Assembly (NCBI RefSeq): GCF_004339095.1
Contig: NZ_SMGQ01000012.1
Location: 1-64,000, forward strand
Source: Natranaerovirga hydrolytica
GTDB taxonomy: Bacteria; Bacillota; Clostridia; Lachnospirales; DSM-24629
DNA: 64,000 nucleotides
Direction of reading: 5' to 3'
Shown: positions 29,073 to 37,904 of the stretch, in pieces
How positions within the stretch are numbered: the first letter of the stretch is position 1
How the letters are laid out: each line of letters starts with the position of its first letter
Notes under the pieces: model-generated
What the model saw: only the letters and a program-made list of their open reading frames with translations
What the model was told of the DNA's origin: nothing
Databases searched by the model: none
Made by a program: the position numbers and the translations under genes

Positions 29073-32018
29073 ATGGGTTCAAAAATTAGCAAAACAAAAA
29101 ATCATAAAAAACATACAAATAAAATGATTGAAGTTGTTATGATAAGCTTACTTGCTATTTTATTATTCAGCTTGCCATTTTCTAGAGGACTATTCTTTGA
29201 AAAAGAAATGATGATAACATATATGTTATCATTTCTTTTATTTGGCCTATATACAATAATAAAAATAAAAAGCAAAGAAAAAATAACGCTCCAAAGTCCT
29301 TTTGGTTATATAGCAGTAGCCTTAGTCATAGCGTATATCTTACCAATAATATTTTTTCAATGGGCCAATCTAAGAGGTGCCATTGGTTTAATACTCTCTC
29401 ATATTAATTATTTAATTATATATGTAATGGTCAGTGATTATTCAAAAAAAATCCAATATAAAATGGTTATATTAAATACCATCATTGCAAGTGGCTTTAT
29501 AACCGCTTCAATAGGGATTTTAGCCTTAGCAGGTTATGTGGATTATAGAGATGCTGTATTAGGAGCCAGTAGAATTGCTTCAACTTTCCAATACCCTAAT
29601 ACATTAGCAGCATTAATGATGACTTTGTTTTTTATAGTAACAGGATTACAAAACACACAGACAAAACTATGGCAAAAAAGTATATATGGAGCAATTGGTT
29701 ATGTAATGTTAATCACATTCATATTTACATACTCGCGATCAGCATGGCTATTATTCCCCATATTTGCCATCATTTATTTGATTTTGATACCTAGTAAAAA
29801 CAGAATCAACACCTTGTTTTATTATATAGCTGTAGGCATCCCCACAATTGCCATTTTACAACCGTTTATGAGATACTCAGAAATGGATACAGAAAAAAAA
29901 CCAATGCTTCTAATCAGTCTAATAATCGGTCTAGTCATCTTTACAGTAATACATATCAGCATACAATTTATTATAAAAAGATTGCAAGAAAAGCATTATA
30001 AGATCATATACATTCTTTTAGGAACTATGGTGGCTATGGCTACAGTTTTTATAGTCATTGCAGTTAATACCACACAACCCTTAGTATTTGACAATACAAA
30101 TCATAGGGCAAATAGAGTACAACAAATTAATCGAACCATTAAAGACAGTCATTCAGAATCAGAATATACTTTGACAATAGAGGTAGAAGACGCTTCCTTA
30201 AATGAAGAAGATTGGCCATGGAGAGTTAGAATTCATAGTTCGAATGAAGAGGGAGAACTATCACTCATTGAAGAAAAAGTTGGTAGCATAGATGAACAAG
30301 GCATGATAGAGATTCCTTTTACGACAGAAAGAGACACAGAAGATTTAATCATATACTTTAGAAGTCAACACCCTCAGACTAAGACAACATTTTATGAAGC
30401 GAAGTTATATGATCATAATGATGCGTTAATAGAAGACCTTAAGTTAAGTTACAAATATATACCAGAACAATTGATCTCCAGATTTAATGCTATAGATGCT
30501 AGTGAAAGCAGTGCGTCAACAAGAATAGCATACTATAGAGATGGTCTGAATATATATAGACACAATATCATACTAGGTTCAGGTGGAGGCGCCTGGAATG
30601 AAATGTACCCAGGCTATCAATCTCAACCGTATTATAGCACACAAGCTCATAATTACTTTTTACAAACCATTATTGAAACAGGAACAATCGGCTTAGCGAT
30701 ACTAATATTCTTTATTATGACGTTAGTATTAATGTTAATGAAGTCTTTAAAAAACAAAGATGCAATGAATATTACATTAGTCATAGCAATCGTATCAATG
30801 TTAGGACATAGTTTCTTAGACTTTAATTTCTCTTATTTATCTATGCCGATTATATTATGGGCTTTAGTTGGTTTGCTCAATACGGATGGCATTAATATAG
30901 ACCTTAAGCTCTATAAGAAATTCAAAACAATACAAATTTCTCCAGTCATACCTTTAATTATAATAGCTATAATGTTCATATTCACTTTATCATTATATCG
31001 TGGCTATTCTATAGGAATAGAAGCTGAGAATACAAGAAGGGCTACAGAAGAAAGAATTGAATTATATCAGAGGGCAATAAGTAGAGACCCATTTAGAGCA
31101 GAATATTATGTGGAATTAGGGAAGTTATTAATGACTTCTGAAGCTAGAGAATTAGGATTAAGCGACCTAAGCACCATAGAAAGTTATTATGAAAAGGCAG
31201 TTAGATATGCACCTTACAATGCAAGTCATATGCAGCAGTTAGCCAGCTATTATATAAGTTGGGGACAATTTGACAATGGACTTGAATATATAGAACAATC
31301 AATAGAACATGCACCATTAAGACAGTCAACCTATAATGTAAAATCAGATGCTTATGAAACCGTAGGCAGTTATTTAATACAAAATGGTGATGTCCAAGAA
31401 GGTCTAGAAATGTATGAAAAAGTCTTAGAAGTAGCAGATGATTTATCAACTGTCAACAAGGGTGTAAGAGAAAAAATCGTATTAAATGATGAAACCCTTA
31501 GTAGGATAGAAAGAACGAAGTATTATATCCAAAATCACGATCAACCACAAGCATTAGGAAGAATAGGCGATATTGTCTATCTCTCCTATATGGATATAGA
31601 TGTTGACGGAGATGGGCAATTGGATAATTGGTGGACTTGGAATAGAGTAGATGGCAATCTCCAGACACAACTGGTAGATAATGGCGTTGAAGTAAAAAAT
31701 TCAGGCGATGATTTGGGCTTATTCATATCACCAAGATTTGAGCTAGAGCCAAACCAAAGCTATGGATTAGAGCTTCATATAGAAGGCAATATGAATGAAG
31801 ACTTTAGTCAAGTGGTTGTGTACAGTAGAAACGGAACAACAACACAATACAGCAGCAGACCTATATCAGAAGCATCAGATGAAGAAAGAATAACCTATAT
31901 CTTTGAAACAACAGATGATATAACCCCAGGTGATCAAGAAATAAGATTGTATCACTATGGAGACACGGACAAAAGTTATCAGGTTAATAAAGTGATGATT
32001 TATAAAGTTGACGAATAA
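29073..32018 (+). CDS. O-antigen ligase/polymerase-like protein with TPR and C-terminal domains
   Basis: 981 residues. The first ~650 residues hold about 12 membrane helices of the Wzy/WaaL class, with a ~130-residue external loop between helices (near 355-485). The conserved part after it reads GSGGGAWNEMYP and AHNYFLQTIIETG, the usual ligase signature region. Residues about 660-820 look like tetratricopeptide repeats, and the last ~130 form a beta-rich domain like a carbohydrate-binding module. It joins or polymerises lipid-linked glycans. A separate Wzy is encoded at 46383, so ligation is the more likely role. Confidence 0.8.
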   Translation: MGSKISKTKNHKKHTNKMIEVVMISLLAILLFSLPFSRGLFFEKEMMITYMLSFLLFGLYTIIKIKSKEKITLQSPFGYIAVALVIAYILPIIFFQWANLRGAIGLILSHINYLIIYVMVSDYSKKIQYKMVILNTIIASGFITASIGILALAGYVDYRDAVLGASRIASTFQYPNTLAALMMTLFFIVTGLQNTQTKLWQKSIYGAIGYVMLITFIFTYSRSAWLLFPIFAIIYLILIPSKNRINTLFYYIAVGIPTIAILQPFMRYSEMDTEKKPMLLISLIIGLVIFTVIHISIQFIIKRLQEKHYKIIYILLGTMVAMATVFIVIAVNTTQPLVFDNTNHRANRVQQINRTIKDSHSESEYTLTIEVEDASLNEEDWPWRVRIHSSNEEGELSLIEEKVGSIDEQGMIEIPFTTERDTEDLIIYFRSQHPQTKTTFYEAKLYDHNDALIEDLKLSYKYIPEQLISRFNAIDASESSASTRIAYYRDGLNIYRHNIILGSGGGAWNEMYPGYQSQPYYSTQAHNYFLQTIIETGTIGLAILIFFIMTLVLMLMKSLKNKDAMNITLVIAIVSMLGHSFLDFNFSYLSMPIILWALVGLLNTDGINIDLKLYKKFKTIQISPVIPLIIIAIMFIFTLSLYRGYSIGIEAENTRRATEERIELYQRAISRDPFRAEYYVELGKLLMTSEARELGLSDLSTIESYYEKAVRYAPYNASHMQQLASYYISWGQFDNGLEYIEQSIEHAPLRQSTYNVKSDAYETVGSYLIQNGDVQEGLEMYEKVLEVADDLSTVNKGVREKIVLNDETLSRIERTKYYIQNHDQPQALGRIGDIVYLSYMDIDVDGDGQLDNWWTWNRVDGNLQTQLVDNGVEVKNSGDDLGLFISPRFELEPNQSYGLELHIEGNMNEDFSQVVVYSRNGTTTQYSSRPISEASDEERITYIFETTDDITPGDQEIRLYHYGDTDKSYQVNKVMIYKVDE

Positions 32019-32043
32019 TAGACACTGGATTAAGGCTAGATAT

Positions 32044-32072
32044 TTGACACACTTTGAGAATGTATATATAAT
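32044..32072 (+). promoter_or_regulatory. Consensus sigma-A promoter of loaP
   Basis: TTGACA at 32044-32049 and TATAAT at 32067-32072 with a 17-bp spacer match the consensus exactly. It sits 26 bp after the stop of the preceding gene and starts a new transcript inside the polysaccharide locus. Confidence 0.88.
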
Positions 32073-32088
32073 TAATAAGGGTAGAAAA

Positions 32089-32116
32089 CCTAGGCAGATA
32101 ACTAACCTAGGAGGGG
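32089..32116 (+). promoter_or_regulatory. Leader hairpin overlapping the loaP ribosome binding site
   Basis: Two CCTAGG hexamers (32089-32094 and 32106-32111), 11 bases apart, can pair in the mRNA. The second arm overlaps the SD GGAGGGG, so pairing would limit LoaP translation. A related pair, CTTAGG/CCTAGG, occurs at 32644-32664 across the loaP stop codon. Recognition by LoaP itself (autoregulation) is a speculation. Confidence 0.45.
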
Positions 32117-32120
32117 TAAA

Positions 32121-32648
32121 GTGAAGAAAGAAAAATGGTATGCATTGTTTGTAGAATCAAATAAAGAAAAAAAAGTAAAGCAATTACTTGAAAAAACAAT
32201 GGCACAAGATTACAAAATTATAATACCCACAAGAGAGCTTAAAGAAAGAAAAAATGGAAAATGGTACCATAAGAAAAGAAAGTTATTTCCAGGCTATGTC
32301 CTTATAAAGGGATATATAGACACGCAAGCATACCATGACATTAAAAATACGCCTGGAATAGTAGAAGTCTTAAAAACCAATGAAGAACTTTTAACCATAG
32401 ATGAAAAAGAGTTAGAAGTTCTAAAGCTTTTGATCGATAATAAAGACAACAACATAGGTGTCTCAAAGCTATACAAAGAAGATGACACCATTCAAATAAT
32501 TGAAGGCCCTTTAAAAGGATTAGAAGGTTACATTGTACATGTAAACCATAGAAAAGGCAGAGCAAAAGTTAAGATTAACTTTATGAATGATGAAAGAATT
32601 GTTGAATTAGGCGTAGAGATTGTAGAAAAAATCCAAAGCCAAACTTAG
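32121..32648 (+). CDS. loaP: LoaP-type NusG paralog (operon-specific antiterminator)
   Basis: 175 residues, GTG start after GGAGGGG. An N-terminal NGN domain begins KWYALFVESNKEKKV and contains KKRKLFPGYVLIK. The C-terminal KOW domain has IQIIEGPLKGLEGYIVHVNHRKGRAKVKI. LoaP proteins are specialised NusG relatives in Bacillota that bind an RNA hairpin and let RNA polymerase read through terminators in long polysaccharide or antibiotic operons. Here it starts a transcript leading into ~15 kb of glycan genes, which fits that role. Confidence 0.85.
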   Translation: MKKEKWYALFVESNKEKKVKQLLEKTMAQDYKIIIPTRELKERKNGKWYHKKRKLFPGYVLIKGYIDTQAYHDIKNTPGIVEVLKTNEELLTIDEKELEVLKLLIDNKDNNIGVSKLYKEDDTIQIIEGPLKGLEGYIVHVNHRKGRAKVKINFMNDERIVELGVEIVEKIQSQT

Positions 32649-32700
32649 GTGTTTCGGCCCTAGGAAAAGCCAAGGAGGTTATAAGGATAGTTTCGAAAGT

Positions 32701-32740
32701 AGCATATTATTATGTGAATGGGCGGAGCTATGCTTTTTTA
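32701..32740 (+). terminator. Terminator-like hairpin downstream of loaP
   Basis: AGCATA at 32701-32706 pairs with TATGCT at 32729-32734, directly followed by a T-run to 32739. The stem is short and the loop long, so the call is weak. It is placed where LoaP antitermination would be needed to reach the genes downstream. Confidence 0.4.
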
Positions 32741-32789
32741 TGTTACTTGTAATGCAGTGACTTGGCGTTGAAACCAATATAATGTAAGG

Positions 32790-33388
32790 GTGACTAAAAA
32801 AGAAAAATGATATAGCAATTCGTTCAAGCGCAGCAGAGTACTTGACATATATTGCAGCAACAGGTGATGATTCTCAAAGCTTTGAAATGAGACATGAAGA
32901 TGAGAATATTTGGCTTACGCAGAAGATGATGGCTACACTATATGATGTTTCGGTATCAGCAATAAATCAGCATATAAAAAAATATATGACGATAATGAAC
33001 TTGCACCTATAGCAACTATTAAGAATTTCTTAATAGTTCAAAAAGAAGGAGAAAGAAAAGTTTCACGAAATGTAGATCACTACAATCTTCAAATCATTAT
33101 TGCTGTCGGATTTAAAGTGAATAACGAACGAGCTGTACAATTTCGCAAATGGGCAAATCAAATTGTAAAGGATTTCACGATTAAAGGGTTTGCTATGGAT
33201 GATGAACGCCTTAAAAGCGACTTAATCGTTTTATAGAAGCCACTGACCGAGATGTCTTGCAAGATTCGGGAAAAGTTACAGCAGAAATTGCTAAGGCTCA
33301 TGCAGAAAGTGAATTTGAGAAATATCGAATTGTTCAGGATCGGTTGTTTAAGAGCGATTTTGATAAGCTTTTGGAAAGTACAAAATAG
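32790..33388 (+). pseudogene. RhuM-family protein, decayed
   Basis: A RhuM-like coding sequence can be followed in pieces: IWLTQKMMATLYDVS, a QHIKK segment, YDDNELAPIATIKNF, and KVSRNVDHYNLQIIIAVG up to ERLKSDL. A final piece, RFIEATDRDVLQDSGK up to LLESTK, ends with TAG at 33386-33388. At least two frameshifts at A-runs (near 32805 and 32980) and a small deletion near 33220 break it. RhuM proteins occur in mobile and pathogenicity regions and their function is unclear. This copy is not functional. Confidence 0.82.
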
Positions 33389-33453
33389 GAGTAACTCAAC
33401 TTTTAATAAATCTTTCAAAGTTTAAGTTAATGATCAATTTTAAGGTGAGAACA

Positions 33454-33813
33454 ATGGATAGAAAATATGATGGTTTTATTTTAGTAGAATTAATTGTTGT
33501 AATTGCAATACTAGGAATCATTGTAGCAGTAGCTGTTCCAAGATTAACTAGATTAAAAAGTAAGGCAGAAGAAAGTGTGTGTGCTACTAATCGGAAAATC
33601 GTAGAAAGAATGTACTCTGATTTTCTGGTTGAAAATGATATTGATTATGTGGATAGTATATTTAATCAATTTCTTATGGATAACTTTGATGAAATATGTC
33701 CCGTTGATGGTGAAATAAGATATGAAGATGGAAAAGTAAAGTGTAGTGTGCATGAAGTTGAAAGTGATGGTGATGAAGAAGAGTCACCAAGGGATGAAGT
33801 GCCTTGGCTGTGA
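33454..33813 (+). CDS. Pilin-like protein with type IV prepilin leader
   Basis: About 119 residues; the ATG at 33454 follows AAGGTGAG and is preferred over the upstream in-frame ATG at 33430. The N-terminus DRKYDGFILVELIVVIAILG has the cleavage site G^FILVE, with Glu at +5 and the usual hydrophobic helix, as in ComGC/PilA/pseudopilins. Two Cys residues flank a small domain, and the tail is acidic. It stands alone inside the polysaccharide locus, 65 bp after a decayed RhuM gene. The prepilin peptidase at 5560 could process it. Its role here is unknown. Confidence 0.7.
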   Translation: MDRKYDGFILVELIVVIAILGIIVAVAVPRLTRLKSKAEESVCATNRKIVERMYSDFLVENDIDYVDSIFNQFLMDNFDEICPVDGEIRYEDGKVKCSVHEVESDGDEEESPRDEVPWL

Positions 33814-34068
33814 TACCAATGGAGATAGCCGTTTTGTAATTTGAAATTAAGAATTCACAGATTTTTAAAATTGGGAAATTCACTCGACGTGAGTATGGTG
33901 AAAGGATAAATAGGCTGTAAGACAGTAATATCAATGGTTTCAGAGTTAATGCATAAGGGCGAATGTTACAGAAGCATTACACGTTTAAGCATTCAATCAA
34001 GTAAATGAATTATGCAATATATTGTGCAGAAAACACTACGAAACACAACATATAGAAGATGAAAATTA

Positions 34069-34088
34069 AGGTGCTAAAACAAGCACCT
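34069..34088 (+). promoter_or_regulatory. Hairpin in the leader of the aminotransferase gene
   Basis: AGGTGCT and AGCACCT form a perfect 7-bp stem with a 6-base loop, 44 bp before the start at 34132. No T-run follows. The stretch 33814-34131 contains no gene that I can support; this hairpin is its only clear structure. Confidence 0.4.
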
Positions 34089-34131
34089 CTATACAATACA
34101 TAGACTTTAGATAAGGAAGGATAACGGTAAA

Positions 34132-35256
34132 ATGGCTGAGAATAAAAAGATATGGCTCGCTTCACCACACATGAGTGATGAAGGTTATGAAATGGAATAT
34201 GTCAAAGAAGCTTTTGATACAAATTGGATAGCTCCGTTAGGCCCTAATGTGAATTTTTTTGAACAGGAGCTTGCTGCAAGAGTCGGTTCAAAACACGGTG
34301 CAGCTATGACCACAGGTACAGGTGCTATTCATCTAGCGCTTAAAGCCACTGGTGTTGGTGAAGGGGATATAGTCTTTTGCCCAACCCTTACTTTCTCTGC
34401 TACAGCCAATCCCATCATCTATCAGAACGCTACTCCTGTCTTTATCGATAGTGATTATAAAACATGGAATATGGATCCCAAAGCATTAGAGGCGGCTTTC
34501 GAGAAATATGGTGATAAGGTGAAGGCTGTTTTAGTTGTGCATTTATATGGTCTTTCTGCTGATATGGATAAGATTATGGAGATTTGCAGTAAGTATAATG
34601 TAACAGTCATCGAGGACGCAGCTGAGTCTTTAGGGGCTTACTATAAAGGAAGACATACTGGAACCTTTGGAGAGTTCGGAGTGTTCTCGTTTAACGGAAA
34701 TAAGATCATCACTACTTCTGGTGGTGGGATGCTTATTTCTAATGATGAAGAGAAAATTAAGAAGGTTCGCTTCTGGTCAACTCAATCCAGAGATGCAGCA
34801 AGGCACTACCAGCATAGCGAATTAGGGTTCAATTATCGTATGAGCAATGTCGTTGCTGGGATTGGTAGAGGACAATTGAAAGTATTAGATCAAAGAGTGG
34901 CTAAGAAGAAATACATCTTTGAGTTCTATAAGAGAGAACTTGGTCAGTTAGCAGGCGTAGAGTTTATGCCTATTAATGATTGGAATGAGCCTAATTACTG
35001 GCTTAGTGTAATGACATTGAAGGGTTTAGTAAGACCTCTTGATGTGATGGAAGCATTAGAAGCTGAGAATATTGAATCAAGACCTGTATGGAAGCCGATG
35101 CACATGCAGCCGTTCTTTGCTGAGTATGATTATGTTGGTGGTAGGGTAAGTGAAGAGTTATTTGAGAATGGTGTTTGTTTGCCATCTGATACGAAGATGA
35201 CGGATGAGGATCTTGAGAGAATTTGTGGGATTATAAAGGGACTGTGGTCTAAATGA
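34132..35256 (+). CDS. pglE: DegT/DnrJ/EryC1/StrS aminotransferase (PglE-like)
   Basis: 374 residues, ATG after AAGGAAGG. It is a PLP-dependent sugar aminotransferase: TGTGAIHLALKA near the N-terminus, VIEDAAESLGA, and the Schiff-base Lys in FSFNGNKIITTSGGG. Downstream, NYRMSNVVAGIGRGQL and PSDTKMTDED match the PglE/PilC-like group. It would convert UDP-4-keto-6-deoxy-GlcNAc (from PglF) to the 4-amino sugar. The adjacent PglC and PglD homologues support the bacillosamine assignment. Base composition is slightly less A-rich than the genes before it. Confidence 0.87.
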   Translation: MAENKKIWLASPHMSDEGYEMEYVKEAFDTNWIAPLGPNVNFFEQELAARVGSKHGAAMTTGTGAIHLALKATGVGEGDIVFCPTLTFSATANPIIYQNATPVFIDSDYKTWNMDPKALEAAFEKYGDKVKAVLVVHLYGLSADMDKIMEICSKYNVTVIEDAAESLGAYYKGRHTGTFGEFGVFSFNGNKIITTSGGGMLISNDEEKIKKVRFWSTQSRDAARHYQHSELGFNYRMSNVVAGIGRGQLKVLDQRVAKKKYIFEFYKRELGQLAGVEFMPINDWNEPNYWLSVMTLKGLVRPLDVMEALEAENIESRPVWKPMHMQPFFAEYDYVGGRVSEELFENGVCLPSDTKMTDEDLERICGIIKGLWSK

Positions 35257-35273
35257 GAAGTAGGTGCTAATAG

Positions 35274-35936
35274 ATGCAGAGTGAAGTGAAGACAGATGTT
35301 GATGTAAAAAAGAATAAAGGTGTATACAGAAGATTTCTCAAACGACCAATGGACTTCATTTTGTCTTTGATGGCAATTATTTTTTTAAGTCCTGTGCTTA
35401 TAATTGTGGCTATTCTTGTTAGGTTGAAGCTTGGCAGTCCGGTGCTGTTTAAACAGAAAAGACCTGGACTTAATGAAAAGATTTTTACTATGTATAAGTT
35501 CAGAACAATGACCGACGAGAAGGATGAGAATGGGGAGCTGCTTCCAGACTCAGTTAGGCTTACTAAGTTTGGTAGGATGCTAAGATCAACAAGTCTAGAT
35601 GAACTTCCCGAACTTTTCAATATCCTAAAAGGTGATATGAGTATTGTGGGGCCGAGGCCGTTACTCATTCAGTATCTGGAACTTTACAATGAACATCAAA
35701 AGAGAAGACATGAAGTAAGACCTGGTCTTTCAGGACATGCTCAAGTCAATGGGCGTAATGCCATTAGTTGGGAAGATAAGTTCAATCTTGATGTTGAGTA
35801 TGTTGATAATGTGAGATTTATTGGTGATTGGAAGATTATTTTTCTTACTATAAAGAAGGTTTTTGTTAAAGAAGGAATTAGTTCAGATACATCTGTTACG
35901 ATGGAGCCATTTAGAGGAAGTAAGGTAGAAAACTAA
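35274..35936 (+). CDS. pglC: Initiating phosphoglycosyltransferase (PglC-like)
   Basis: 220 residues, starting 17 bp after the aminotransferase gene. One N-terminal re-entrant hydrophobic helix (KRPMDFILSLMAIIFLSP) is followed by SPVLFKQKRPG, MYKFRTMT, TSLDELPELFNILKGDMSIVGPRP and RPGLSGHAQVNGRN. This is the small monotopic phosphoglycosyltransferase core with the Asp-Glu dyad in LDELPE. It transfers a sugar-1-phosphate, probably diNAcBac-1-P, to undecaprenyl phosphate and so starts the repeat unit. Confidence 0.9.
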   Translation: MQSEVKTDVDVKKNKGVYRRFLKRPMDFILSLMAIIFLSPVLIIVAILVRLKLGSPVLFKQKRPGLNEKIFTMYKFRTMTDEKDENGELLPDSVRLTKFGRMLRSTSLDELPELFNILKGDMSIVGPRPLLIQYLELYNEHQKRRHEVRPGLSGHAQVNGRNAISWEDKFNLDVEYVDNVRFIGDWKIIFLTIKKVFVKEGISSDTSVTMEPFRGSKVEN

Positions 35937-35987
35937 GGCATTACTGCAATTATACATCTATTACTTCAGAGAGGAATGTACTTAACC

Positions 35988-36608
35988 ATGAATGACAAGT
36001 TAATTATCATTGGTGCCAGTGGACACGGAAAGGTTGTTGCTGACATCGCAATAAAAATGAATAAGTGGCAAAGCATCGCATTCCTCGATGATGACGAGTC
36101 TATTAAGACATCTATGGGGTTAGAAGTCATCGGTAAGACTGCTGATGCTTTTACATATAAAGATGAAGCTGATTTCTTTGTGGCCATTGGAAACAATGCA
36201 ACGAGGGAGAAAGTGCAAGAGAAGTTTATGGATGAAGGAATATCAGTGGTTAAACTGATTCATCCAAGTGCTACTATTGGAACTGATGTTGAGATTGGCA
36301 TTGGAACAACAGTAATGGCGGGAGTTGCTATAAACAGTTCTACTAGAATCGGTAAAGGCTGTATCATCAATACGAGTTCTAGCTTGGATCATGACAATGT
36401 TATTGAAGATTATGTGCATATATCTCCTGGGGCTAACTTAGCTGGAATGGTGAAAGTTGGCAAGGGAAGCTGGGTTGGAATCGGAAGTGTAATAAGCAAT
36501 AACGTGAACATCTACAGTAGGTGCAAAGTTGGTGCAGGGGCTGTGGTGGTTAAGGATATTACTGAACCTGGAACTTATGTTGGGGTCCCGGTGAGAAAGA
36601 TAGATTAA
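35988..36608 (+). CDS. pglD: Sugar O/N-acetyltransferase (PglD-like)
   Basis: About 206 residues. The ATG at 35988 gives the usual PglD N-terminus (NDKLIIIGASGHGKVVADI); the ATG at 35976 is only 1-2 bases from the SD. A Rossmann-like N-domain is followed by a left-handed beta-helix of hexapeptide repeats (VEIGIGTTVMAGVAINSS, GKGCIINTSSSLDHDN). The catalytic His is in the LDHDN segment. It would acetylate UDP-4-amino-sugar to UDP-diNAcBac. PglF, E, C and D homologues in one locus make the bacillosamine route complete. Confidence 0.87.
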   Translation: MNDKLIIIGASGHGKVVADIAIKMNKWQSIAFLDDDESIKTSMGLEVIGKTADAFTYKDEADFFVAIGNNATREKVQEKFMDEGISVVKLIHPSATIGTDVEIGIGTTVMAGVAINSSTRIGKGCIINTSSSLDHDNVIEDYVHISPGANLAGMVKVGKGSWVGIGSVISNNVNIYSRCKVGAGAVVVKDITEPGTYVGVPVRKID

Positions 36609-36634
36609 ATATTAGTGCATTTGAGGTGCTTAAA

Positions 36635-37894
36635 TTGAAGAAGAAAATTTGGTTATGGAACCATTATGCAACTGATATGTATAAGAATAAAGGCGGAAGA
36701 CATTATTGGTTTGCAGAGAATTTAATAAAAGAAGAATATGACGCCACGGTTTTTTGTGCCAATACTTATCACAATAAATCAGAGTTTATTGATACGAGTA
36801 AGAAAAGATACGTGACGGATATATTAAATGGCATTCCGTTCGTATTTGTCAAAACAACAACCGCATTAGGTAATGGTTTAGATAGAGTAAAGAATATGGG
36901 ACTGTTTTATTGGAACTTGTTTTCAGTCGCTAAGGCATATGCAAAAGAGCATGGGAAACCAGATGTGATCATTGCCTCAAGTGTTCATCCGCTCACTATG
37001 GTTGCTGGGATACAAATAGCAAAGAAAATGAATGTGCCTTGTATTTGCGAAATACGTGATTTGTGGCCTGAAGCCATTTTTTCTTTTAATAAGGCTAGAG
37101 AAAATAGCTTGCTTGGTAAAATTCTTGTGGCAGGTGAACATTGGATTTACAATAAAGCAGATGCTTTGATATTCACTAAAGAAGGCGATACGGATTATAT
37201 CAAAGAAAAAAAATGGGACAAAGTACAAGGTGGCAATATCAATTTAGATAAAGCTCACTACATAAACAATGGTGTTGATGTTGAGGCATTTAATAAATCC
37301 ATAAATGAAAAAGTTATTGAGGATGAAGATCTAGAGTCTGGGAAGTTTAATGTAGTATATGTTGGCGCAATAAGACCGGTTAATAATGTAGGGAATATTC
37401 TCGATACTGCAAAACTGCTAAAAGATGATAAAGAGATTCAATTCTTGATCTATGGAGATGGAAATCAAAAAGAGATGCTTGAAAAGAGAGTAGCTGCAGA
37501 AGGCTTAGATAATGTCAAGATGAAGGGTTTTGTAAACAAGCAATTTATCCCTTATATCTTAAGCAGATCATCCCTAAATATATTGAATTACTCTCATACA
37601 CAATACAACTGGGCAAGAGGTAATAGTTCAAATAAATTGTTTGAGTACATGGCTTCAGGGAAGCCCATCATATCTACAGTTAAAATGGGATACTCAATTA
37701 TTGAAAAATATAAGTGTGGAATTGAGCTAGAGAATAGTACGCCTGAAGAATTGGTACAGGCAATATCAGATATTAAAAACATGCCGGAACATCAGTATAA
37801 GCTTCTTGGAAGCAATGCAAAAAGAGGCGCAAATGATTTTGATTTTAAAGTACTAACAAGAAAATTAATTGATGTCATAGATTCATTAGATTAG
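36635..37894 (+). CDS. Glycosyltransferase family 4 (WbuB/PglA-like)
   Basis: About 419 residues from a TTG at 36635, after TGAGGTG; the GTG at 36626 lies within that site. It has a GT-B fold: an acceptor-side N-domain with KNKGGRHYWFAENL, then CEIRDLWPEAIF. In the C-domain come VVYVGAIRPVNNV, IYGDGNQKEMLE and SSNKLFEYMASGKPI, the nucleotide-sugar site with the conserved Glu. It probably adds the second sugar to the lipid-linked initiating sugar. It is co-directional with, and 26 bp after, the acetyltransferase gene. Confidence 0.85.
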   Translation: MKKKIWLWNHYATDMYKNKGGRHYWFAENLIKEEYDATVFCANTYHNKSEFIDTSKKRYVTDILNGIPFVFVKTTTALGNGLDRVKNMGLFYWNLFSVAKAYAKEHGKPDVIIASSVHPLTMVAGIQIAKKMNVPCICEIRDLWPEAIFSFNKARENSLLGKILVAGEHWIYNKADALIFTKEGDTDYIKEKKWDKVQGGNINLDKAHYINNGVDVEAFNKSINEKVIEDEDLESGKFNVVYVGAIRPVNNVGNILDTAKLLKDDKEIQFLIYGDGNQKEMLEKRVAAEGLDNVKMKGFVNKQFIPYILSRSSLNILNYSHTQYNWARGNSSNKLFEYMASGKPIISTVKMGYSIIEKYKCGIELENSTPEELVQAISDIKNMPEHQYKLLGSNAKRGANDFDFKVLTRKLIDVIDSLD

Positions 37895-37904
37895 AGGTGT
37901 AGTT

